From contig JAQXLK010000023.1 in the NCBI GenBank assembly GCA_029012085.1, forward strand, positions 1 to 47,565: 47,565 bases of DNA, in the 5' to 3' direction. The position numbers were made by a program, and so were the translations under genes. The notes under the pieces were generated by a model, which saw only the letters and a list, made by a program, of their open reading frames with translations, was not told where the DNA came from and did not search any database. The first letter of the stretch is position 1. Each line of letters starts with the position of its first letter. This document shows positions 1 through 6,357 of this stretch, piece by piece. This stretch comes from Clostridiales bacterium. Its GTDB lineage: Bacteria; Bacillota; Clostridia; Lachnospirales; Lachnospiraceae.

Positions 1-16
1 CACTTTCTGTATTCAT
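1..16 (-). CDS. Start of a downstream gene, cut by the window edge
   Basis: Reading the minus strand, an ATG at position 16 is preceded by GAGAGGAGAACAGT, a good ribosome site, and opens a frame starting M-N-T-E-S before the window ends. It starts 12 bases after the stop of the GntR-family regulator, so the two are surely one operon. In YtrA-type operons the next gene is usually an ABC transporter ATPase; that identity is an inference from context only, as five codons say nothing about function. Confidence 0.6.
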
Positions 17-28
17 ACTGTTCTCCTC

Positions 29-400
29 TCATTCCTTCTCTGCGGCCAACACCTTCAATGTCTCTATCAGTTCCTCCTCTGAAACACCGGCAATTCTCGC
101 TGCCGCAATAGCATTTTGCAGGTGCTCCTCCATCGTGCGCATATGCTGTTCCCGCAGCATCTCACTGTCCTGGGCATTCACATAATAGCCCTTGCCCTGC
201 ACTGCTGTAATCAGTCCCTGCCTCTCCAATTCTTCGTACGCCTTCATCGTAGTGATTACACTGATTCGCAAATCCTTTGCAAGCCCCCTGATGGATGGCA
301 GATACTCTCCCTGCTTCATCTTCCCGGCTAATATATCCTCCTTAAACTGTTCCGCAATCTGCTGATAAATCGGAACACCGGAGTTTTGTAATATCTTCAT
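29..400 (-). CDS. GntR-family transcriptional regulator, YtrA subfamily
   Basis: A 123-residue DNA-binding repressor. Residues about 8-75 form a winged helix-turn-helix of the GntR type: the segment IYQQIAEQFKEDILAG, then a LPSIRGLAKDL recognition region and the wing ending GKGYYV. The remaining 45 or so residues are a short helical tail instead of a full FadR or UTRA effector domain, which is the hallmark of the YtrA subfamily. Members are normally autorepressors of an operon encoding an ABC transporter. The start has the ribosome site GAGGTGATAAGGA just before ATG. Upstream lies a canonical promoter with an inverted repeat placed to be its operator, and downstream is the start of a cotranscribed gene. 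The ligand cannot be told from sequence. Confidence 0.9.
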   Translation of the reverse strand: MKILQNSGVPIYQQIAEQFKEDILAGKMKQGEYLPSIRGLAKDLRISVITTMKAYEELERQGLITAVQGKGYYVNAQDSEMLREQHMRTMEEHLQNAIAAARIAGVSEEELIETLKVLAAEKE

Positions 401-495
401 TCCTTATCACCTCGCTTTCGAGATTACTCATTCTATTCAACTTACACTTTAATAAAATGTTTTTTACAGTCGCCCGTAAACACTTATTCGTTTTT

Positions 496-540
496 AACTG
501 TTTATATGTTATATATACACCATTAACAGTTATATGTCAA
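496..540 (-). promoter_or_regulatory. Promoter and likely GntR operator for the regulator operon
   Basis: On the minus strand TTGACA (535-540) is followed by exactly 17 bases and TATATA (512-517). An inverted repeat, AACTGTT at 496-502 and TAACAGTT at 524-531, places one arm in the spacer and the other just past the -10 box, where a bound GntR dimer would block polymerase. This is visible in sequence; that the adjacent regulator binds it is inferred. Confidence 0.7.
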
Positions 541-677
541 CAAGATTTTTCTCCTTTGTTGTAACCTTTCCGAATTTTAATACTCAAAACTACAATTTCA
601 CTAGTATAGCGGTTTCTTAATAATCGGACTTTCGCACCGAATATTTTTGAGTAATACACATTGTTTTCCACAACGAC
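541..677. other. Intergenic stretch with no gene found
   Basis: The 401-802 interval between the GntR gene and the ABC exporter contains the promoter/operator at 496-540 and the hairpin at 678-709. In the rest I see only AT-rich sequence with stops in all frames, no ribosome site followed by an open frame, and no repeat. Confidence 0.5.
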
Positions 678-709
678 AAACAGACAGCTACAACTGTAAC
701 TGTCTGTTT
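678..709 (-). terminator. Hairpin after the ABC exporter operon, probable terminator
   Basis: A 10-bp perfect stem (AAACAGACAG with CTGTCTGTTT) carries three further inner pairs and an AACT loop. It lies about 95 bases after the stop of the last gene of the minus-strand exporter operon. The trailing sequence on that strand is TTTGTCGTTGT, only a moderate U-tract, so termination efficiency is uncertain. Confidence 0.5.
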
Positions 710-802
710 CTCCTAATCTTATAATATGCCTGCAAACTACCCCATATTCTGTAAATACAGTGGGCTTGTAGCCGCCTTACTTCAAAACATACCATCCGCT
801 AA

Positions 803-2731
803 CTATGCCGTTTTCCCAGTATAGAGCTGATAATACTTGCCTTTCTGTTCAATCAACTCATCATGAGTACCCTTTTCAATGATACGTCCATGCTCTAATA
901 CTACGATACAATCACTATTGCGTACCGTAGACAATCTATGGGCAATCACAAAAGTGGTACGTCCTGCCATCAGCTTATCCATACCATCCTGAACCAGACG
1001 TTCGGTACGGGTATCGATGGAAGAGGTTGCCTCATCCAGAATCAGTGCCGGTGGATTGGCAACTGCTGCTCTGGCAATGGCAAGAAGCTGACGCTGACCC
1101 TGACTTAAGTTTGCACCATCTCCCGTAAGCACCGTATTATAGCCCTGAGGCAGATGCCTGATAAAATGGTCTGCATTTGCAAGCTTTGCTGCAGCAATAA
1201 CCTCTTCATCTGTCGCATCTAAGTTACCGTATCGGATATTTTCCATAACGGTATTTGTGAATAAATGGGTATCCTGCAATACAATGCCCAGAGAATGACG
1301 AAGGTCTGCCTTTTTTATCTTATTCACATTGATTCCATCATAACGGATCTTACCATCCTGAATATCATAAAAACGGTTAATCAAATTCGTAATCGTAGTC
1401 TTACCGGCACCGGTAGAACCTACAAAAGCAATCTTTTGTCCCGGCTTTGCATAAAGTTTCACATCATGTAATACCATCTTGTCATCTGTGTAGCCAAAAT
1501 CCACACCATCTAATACCACATCTCCCTGCTGCGGAACGTAATCAATACTGCCATCTGCCTGATGCACATGCTTCCAAGCCCATTTACCGGTGTAAGTCTT
1601 ATCACTTTCTACCAGCTTACCGTCTTTTTCCTCTGCAGTAACCAGAGTAACATATCCGTCATCCACCTCCGGCTCCTCATCTAAAAGCTTAAAGATTCGG
1701 TCTGCACCTGCAAGCGCCATAACAATCGCATTTAACTGCATACTAACCTGGTTAATCGGCATGTTAAAGCTCTTATTAAGGCTTAAGAAGCTGGCAAGGG
1801 TTCCAAGTGTTACGCCTCCAAAATTACCTGCAATTGCCAATGCTCCACCAACAATCGTACATAGTACATAACTGACATTACCAATCTGTGCATTGACAGG
1901 CATTAGAATATTTGCAAATTTATTCGCATTATAAGCACTGTCAAAAAGTTCATCATTTAATTTGTTAAATTCATCAATACACTGCTGTTCATGGCAGAAT
2001 ACCTTAACCACTTTCTGACCGGACATCATTTCTTCGATGTAACCATTTACCTGACCAATATTCTTTTGCTGTTTCATGAAATAGCTTCCGGATTTTCCTG
2101 CCAGATTCTTCGTTACAAGCAGCATGACACCCACCATCAGCAAGGTTACAATTGTAAGCGGAACATTCAGTTTAAACATACAAAACAGCACACCCACAAT
2201 CATGATTCCACTATTTAAAAACTGTGGCATACTCTGGGATATCATCTGACGCAGCGTATCAATATCATTGGTATAAACGGACATGATATCACCATGGGAA
2301 TGGGTGTCAAAATACTTAATCGGTAAAGATTCCATATGGTTAAACATCTCCACCCGAAGGTTTCTTAATGTTCCCTGTGTAACCAATACCATCAACCGTT
2401 GGTAAATCAACGTTGCAATAACACCAACAGCATAGAATCCTGCCACTCTTGCAATCGCTGCACCTAAAGCTGAAAAATCAGCCTGCTCCTGTCCTAACAT
2501 CGGTGTAATATAATCATCAATCAAGGTCTGCATGAACATGGTTCCCTGCAAATTACAGATCACACTTAAGAAAATGCATACTACAACCACAATAATATGC
2601 GGTCTGTAGAACTTCATCACATAATCAGCAAGCCGCTTTAAAATTTTCCCTGGGTTTTCTACCTTTGGACCTTTTGCTCCACGAGGTGGTTTTCCCCCAT
2701 GCCCTTTCATCATTCCATTCTGCCTACTCAT
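803..2731 (-). CDS. ABC exporter, fused membrane and ATPase domains, catalytically complete half
   Basis: One half of a heterodimeric multidrug-type ABC exporter (BmrC/BmrD-like). An N-terminal six-helix type IV exporter domain spans roughly residues 40-345, followed by an insertion, then the nucleotide-binding domain: Walker A GSTGAGKTT near residue 438, signature LSQGQRQ near 545, Walker B LILDEA near 565 with its catalytic glutamate, and the switch histidine in IAHRLST near 597. The frame opens with GTG at 2740, but that codon lies inside the AGGAGG ribosome site, so I start at ATG 2731, eight bases after it (642 residues). The ribosome site overlaps the stop of the preceding partner gene, implying translational coupling. 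The insertion before the ATPase (HADGSIDYVPQQGD region) lengthens it beyond the usual 580-600 residues. Substrate is unknown. Confidence 0.93.
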   Translation of the reverse strand: MSRQNGMMKGHGGKPPRGAKGPKVENPGKILKRLADYVMKFYRPHIIVVVVCIFLSVICNLQGTMFMQTLIDDYITPMLGQEQADFSALGAAIARVAGFYAVGVIATLIYQRLMVLVTQGTLRNLRVEMFNHMESLPIKYFDTHSHGDIMSVYTNDIDTLRQMISQSMPQFLNSGIMIVGVLFCMFKLNVPLTIVTLLMVGVMLLVTKNLAGKSGSYFMKQQKNIGQVNGYIEEMMSGQKVVKVFCHEQQCIDEFNKLNDELFDSAYNANKFANILMPVNAQIGNVSYVLCTIVGGALAIAGNFGGVTLGTLASFLSLNKSFNMPINQVSMQLNAIVMALAGADRIFKLLDEEPEVDDGYVTLVTAEEKDGKLVESDKTYTGKWAWKHVHQADGSIDYVPQQGDVVLDGVDFGYTDDKMVLHDVKLYAKPGQKIAFVGSTGAGKTTITNLINRFYDIQDGKIRYDGINVNKIKKADLRHSLGIVLQDTHLFTNTVMENIRYGNLDATDEEVIAAAKLANADHFIRHLPQGYNTVLTGDGANLSQGQRQLLAIARAAVANPPALILDEATSSIDTRTERLVQDGMDKLMAGRTTFVIAHRLSTVRNSDCIVVLEHGRIIEKGTHDELIEQKGKYYQLYTGKTA

Positions 2732-2743
2732 ACAGCACACCTC

Positions 2744-4492
2744 CTATTTATCAAAATCACCGCCGCCCTGAGTCTGTGACTCGTAGATATCGCGGTAAAT
2801 CTCATTGCCTGCAAGTAATTCTTCATGGGTTCCAAAGCCATCAATTTTACCATCTTCCATAACAATAATGCGGTCTGCATCCTGAACACTGGAAATACGC
2901 TGTGCAATAATCAGCTTTGTAGTTCCCGGAATCTCTTCTCTAAATGCCTTACGGATTCTTGCATCCGTCGCAGTATCCACAGCACTGGTAGAATCATCCA
3001 AAATCAAAATCTTTGGTTTTTTAAGCAATGCCCTTGCTATACAAAGTCTCTGTTTCTGTCCACCGGATACATTGGTACCTCCCTGCTCAATATAGGTATC
3101 ATACCCATCCGGAAAACTTTCGATAAAATCATCGGCACATGCCAACTTACATGCATGAATACATTCCTCTCTGGTGGCATTTTCATTTCCCCAGCGCAGA
3201 TTATCCAAAATCGTTCCGGAAAACAGTACATTCTTCTGCAGAACAACTGCAACCTGATTACGCAAAACATCCATGTCATACTCTTTGACATCTCTTCCGC
3301 CAACTTTCACGGAACCTTCTGACACGTCATAGAGCCGGCTGATTAAATTCACAAGGGATGTCTTAGAACTTCCGGTTCCTCCAATAATACCAATGGTTTC
3401 ACCGGACTTAATATCTAAATTAATATCAGACAGTACCCATTCCTCCGCAGTCTTGTGATAGCCAAAATTCACATGTTCAAAGCTAATACTTCCATCTGCC
3501 ACCTCCATAACCGGTTCTGCCGGGTTTGTCAAATCACTTTTTTCCTCTAACACTTCTGCAATACGCTCTGCACTTGCCACACTCATGGAAATCATAACAA
3601 ATGCCATGGAAAGCATCATCAAACTCATCAAAATATTCATGCAGTACGTAAGCAGACTCATCAGATTACCCGTTGTCAGAGTATCCGATACAATCATCTT
3701 GGCTCCCATCCAGGAAATCAACAAAATACAGGTATACACTGCAAACTGCATAATCGGCATATTGATTACAACCGTGTTTTCTGCCTTTACAAACATTTTA
3801 TATAGGTTCTCACTGGCAGTTCCAAAACGCTTCTTTTCATAATCTTCTCTTACAAATGCCTTTACCACACGGATGGCGGACACATTTTCCTGAACACTTT
3901 CATTTAAATCATCATACTTCTTAAATACCTGATTAAAATACTTCATAACAAGCCGTATCATTATACTCAGCACGATACCAAGAAGAATCACTACCACCAG
4001 ATAAATACTTGCCAGCTTTGGAATGATGGTAAATGACATAATCATGGCAACAATCAAACTAAATGGTGCCCGGATACACATCCGAAGAAGCATCTGGTAC
4101 GCATTCTGAACGTTCGAAACATCTGTAGTCATTCGTGTCACCAGTCCGGCAGACGAGAACTTATCAATATTAGAAAAAGAAAAAGTCTGAATGTTTTCAA
4201 ACATTCCCTTTCTTAGATTTCTCGCAAAACCGGCAGAAGCACGGGCACCATATTTACCTCCCATGATACCTGCAAAAAGTCCCAAACCTGCTACTACAAT
4301 CATTAACGCACCCATTTTGAATATAAAATTCATGTCTCCTGTGCCGCCATTTCCATTTACACCATTATCAATGATAGATGCCATCATTAGCGGAATGATC
4401 ATTTCCATGACAACCTCAAAAATCATAAACACAGGAGTAATAATAGAATCCTTACGGAATCCATTTAAATGTTTTCCTAATGTCTTTAACAT
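2744..4492 (-). CDS. ABC exporter half with a degenerate ATP site
   Basis: The 582-residue partner of the following exporter gene. It has six predicted transmembrane helices in the first 320 residues, then an ATPase domain with Walker A GGTGSSKTS and signature VSGGQKQRL. Walker B reads ILILDDSTSAVD, with aspartate where the catalytic glutamate should be, and the H-loop reads IIAQRISS, with glutamine instead of histidine. This is the pattern of the non-consensus site in heterodimeric exporters such as BmrC/BmrD and TM287/288, so the pair should work as a heterodimer with one active ATP site. The ribosome site AAGGAGAT precedes ATG. The gene starts 17 bases after the MarR gene, which very likely controls it. 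Confidence 0.93.
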   Translation of the reverse strand: MLKTLGKHLNGFRKDSIITPVFMIFEVVMEMIIPLMMASIIDNGVNGNGGTGDMNFIFKMGALMIVVAGLGLFAGIMGGKYGARASAGFARNLRKGMFENIQTFSFSNIDKFSSAGLVTRMTTDVSNVQNAYQMLLRMCIRAPFSLIVAMIMSFTIIPKLASIYLVVVILLGIVLSIMIRLVMKYFNQVFKKYDDLNESVQENVSAIRVVKAFVREDYEKKRFGTASENLYKMFVKAENTVVINMPIMQFAVYTCILLISWMGAKMIVSDTLTTGNLMSLLTYCMNILMSLMMLSMAFVMISMSVASAERIAEVLEEKSDLTNPAEPVMEVADGSISFEHVNFGYHKTAEEWVLSDINLDIKSGETIGIIGGTGSSKTSLVNLISRLYDVSEGSVKVGGRDVKEYDMDVLRNQVAVVLQKNVLFSGTILDNLRWGNENATREECIHACKLACADDFIESFPDGYDTYIEQGGTNVSGGQKQRLCIARALLKKPKILILDDSTSAVDTATDARIRKAFREEIPGTTKLIIAQRISSVQDADRIIVMEDGKIDGFGTHEELLAGNEIYRDIYESQTQGGGDFDK

Positions 4493-4509
4493 ATGTTCTA
4501 TCTCCTTCC

Positions 4510-4998
4510 TTAATCTGCAAGATTTGCCTGCATTTTTTTAACTATATTGAGAAAGTCTGTAATTTCCTGCTGGGACAGACCCTTCGTCACCCGTTGCTCC
4601 ATCTGACTCTTTCTCCGTTTTATTCTCTGGATATATGCTTCTCCTGCATCTGTCAGACACACCTGTTTTAATCTGGCATCTCCTTTTACTGCATTTCTCG
4701 CAATAAATCCATTTTTCTCCAAAGATTTTATTGCACCTGCAATCGTTGATTTTCCAGTGTGGAATGACTTTTCGATATCCTTTTGATAGGTAACTTCATT
4801 TTCCCTAAATGCAAGGTATTCCATAATCCAGCCACTTAACATGGTAATTCCCTCATATTCCTCTTCCCGGATTAATTTCATCATCTGTTTACAAAACATC
4901 CGGTCTAACATCTTTAACTGATAACCCACATGGTTTTCGTCTAACGGATTTTCCCATGGCTTTTCAAAGTCAACTTCCAAAGCTTCTTTTTCAATCAT
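4510..4998 (-). CDS. MarR-family transcriptional regulator
   Basis: A 162-residue winged-helix regulator. The helix-turn-helix lies around residues 65-105 (VTYQKDIEKSFHTGKSTIAG then IKSLEKNGFI), followed by the wing with the MarR-typical DAR (GDARLKQVCLT) and a C-terminal dimerisation helix. MarR proteins usually repress their own operon and release DNA on binding a small toxic ligand. Its start codon overlaps the end of the preceding membrane-protein gene by eight bases, and the exporter genes follow within 17 bases, so all four form one operon. The likely operators are the palindromes at 6167-6186 and 6223-6272. Confidence 0.92.
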   Translation of the reverse strand: MIEKEALEVDFEKPWENPLDENHVGYQLKMLDRMFCKQMMKLIREEEYEGITMLSGWIMEYLAFRENEVTYQKDIEKSFHTGKSTIAGAIKSLEKNGFIARNAVKGDARLKQVCLTDAGEAYIQRIKRRKSQMEQRVTKGLSQQEITDFLNIVKKMQANLAD

Positions 4999-6145
4999 CC
5001 TTCGTCTTTCTCCTTTCCATCAGATGAATACGCATTTTTTTCGACTCCTCTTCAAATCCTTTAATGCTGGAGCCCGGATTATGCAGCAGCAATTGCTTCG
5101 CTTTCTCCTCCATCTTTACCCTAAGCTGGGCTTTTGCCTCTTCAAGGGCAGCAATCCGGTTCTGCGTATTTTGCGCTTTCTCTAATTTGTTAAGCTCATA
5201 TATCTCCTGGTAGTCCTCCATAGCCTTTTCAAACCGGATTCGTTTTTCCTCTGTATATTGTTCTAGTTGCTCTTTCTTTTCATTTACTACACTTTCCAGC
5301 TGTTCTTTCTTCACTTTCACGGAGTCTTCAAGCTGCTCCTTCTTTTCTTTTACAGAACTCTCAAGTTGTTCTCTCTTTTCCTTTGCAGAATTTTCAAGCT
5401 GTTCCTTTTTCTCTTTCACAGAGTTTTCGAGCTGTTCCTTTTTCTCCTTCACAGAACTTTCAAGCTGTTCTTTTTTCTCCTTCACAGAATCTTCCAGCTG
5501 TTCTTTCTTCTCCTTTACTGCGATTTCGATTTCATTCCTTCTCTCAGCAGCCTTTCTTTCAAGTTCTTCTTTTTCTTCCTCAAGGGCAGCATTCAACTGT
5601 TTTGCCAATTCCTCCGCCTTGATTACAAGTGCACGCAAATCCATTGCATCCCGGAACGCATTTGCAAAATCATAAACCATGCAGATTGTCACTACAAAAG
5701 TAAACACACTTAAAAATTCCGGATTCCATGTAGCAATAAATGCTGCCACCGGCTTATGTACCACATATACCATCAAAATGCTCAAAAATCCCCATGCAAT
5801 AGTAGACCTAAGACAAATGTGTCCTTGAAACTGAAACTTTAAGTATCTGTAATCCCAATACCGCACCTTAAAAAGCTTCAGCATTACTACTCCTGTAACA
5901 TACTCCAAAATGGTAGCAGCCACTGCACCCGCAAAATATACTGCAACGGGATGCTGTGCAAAGGGCATGGTTACAAACAAAACCATCACTGCACCACTTC
6001 CATAAAGGGGCAACCAGGGACCTTTCATAAACCCTCTGTTTGTCAATTTCTTTGTCCGAATGGATACATAGGTCGATTCAAAGATCCATCCACAAATACA
6101 GTAGAAATAAAAATAAATCAGCCACGTATTAAAATGTAATTGCAA
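4991..6145 (-). CDS. CmpB-type (putative ABC-transporter type IV) membrane protein with a hendecad-repeat coiled coil
   Basis: A 384-residue protein with two parts. Residues 1-165 hold about five hydrophobic helices and the conserved opening of the ABC_trans_CmpB family (GWIFES, then KGPWLPLYG); the biochemical role of that family is not established. Residues 175-350 are a highly charged helix, presumably cytoplasmic, containing eight consecutive 11-residue units of the pattern SVKEKKEQLEx (residues 209-296). Eleven-residue periodicity favours a nearly straight or slightly right-handed coiled coil rather than a heptad one. Translation must begin at TTG 6145: AAGGTGAGAG precedes it by a few bases and the next ATG would delete the first helix. 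It is the first gene of the MarR/ABC-exporter operon and overlaps the MarR start by eight bases, suggesting it acts with the exporter. Confidence 0.82.
   Translation of the reverse strand: MQLHFNTWLIYFYFYCICGWIFESTYVSIRTKKLTNRGFMKGPWLPLYGSGAVMVLFVTMPFAQHPVAVYFAGAVAATILEYVTGVVMLKLFKVRYWDYRYLKFQFQGHICLRSTIAWGFLSILMVYVVHKPVAAFIATWNPEFLSVFTFVVTICMVYDFANAFRDAMDLRALVIKAEELAKQLNAALEEEKEELERKAAERRNEIEIAVKEKKEQLEDSVKEKKEQLESSVKEKKEQLENSVKEKKEQLENSAKEKREQLESSVKEKKEQLEDSVKVKKEQLESVVNEKKEQLEQYTEEKRIRFEKAMEDYQEIYELNKLEKAQNTQNRIAALEEAKAQLRVKMEEKAKQLLLHNPGSSIKGFEEESKKMRIHLMERRKTKDD
5258..5521 (-). repeat. Eight tandem 33-bp coding repeats
   Basis: Inside the CmpB-type gene, eight successive 33-bp units encode SVKEKKEQLE plus one variable residue (D, S, N or Q). 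Central copies are nearly identical in DNA, so gain or loss of in-frame units by slippage or recombination is possible. Confidence 0.9.
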
Positions 6146-6166
6146 ACTCTCACCTTCCTACTTTCA

Positions 6167-6186
6167 TATACCGGAATTCCGGTATA
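6167..6186. promoter_or_regulatory. Perfect 20-bp palindrome in the exporter operon leader
   Basis: TATACCGGAA is followed directly by its exact reverse complement. The palindrome sits 21 bases upstream of the TTG start of the CmpB-type gene and downstream of the promoter. It could be a MarR operator acting as a roadblock, or a hairpin in the mRNA leader. Its perfection and position argue against chance. Confidence 0.65.
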
Positions 6187-6222
6187 CTCTACTGGCAATT
6201 AACAACCTGTTTCACTAGCAAA

Positions 6223-6298
6223 AATGTTCACTGTCGAACAGTTCATTCTTAAACAGTTCAGCAGTGGACATTCTAGCACTATATTTTTTTGAATGCAA
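6223..6298 (-). promoter_or_regulatory. Promoter with overlapping inverted repeat for the exporter operon
   Basis: Minus strand: -35 TTGCAT (6293-6298), 17-base spacer, -10 TAGAAT (6270-6275) preceded by TGC, an extended -10. An inverted repeat with 10 of 11 matching bases (AATGTTCACTG at 6223-6233, CAGTGGACATT at 6262-6272) overlaps the -10 box, and AACAGTTCA occurs twice between the arms. This is the expected place for a repressor, with the operon's own MarR protein the obvious candidate. Confidence 0.7.
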
Positions 6299-6357
6299 GA
6301 GGCATTTGAATTTTTCACAATATAGTCACAATTCTGTCATAAGACACAGAAAGAAAT

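Noticed and set aside
803-2740. GTG at 2740 as start of the ABC exporter gene
   Set aside because: The codon is part of the AGGAGG ribosome site, which is properly spaced for ATG 2731.
5267-5713. Plus-strand frame rich in Phe and Leu
   Set aside because: Antisense of the Lys/Glu-rich coiled-coil repeat of the CmpB-type protein.
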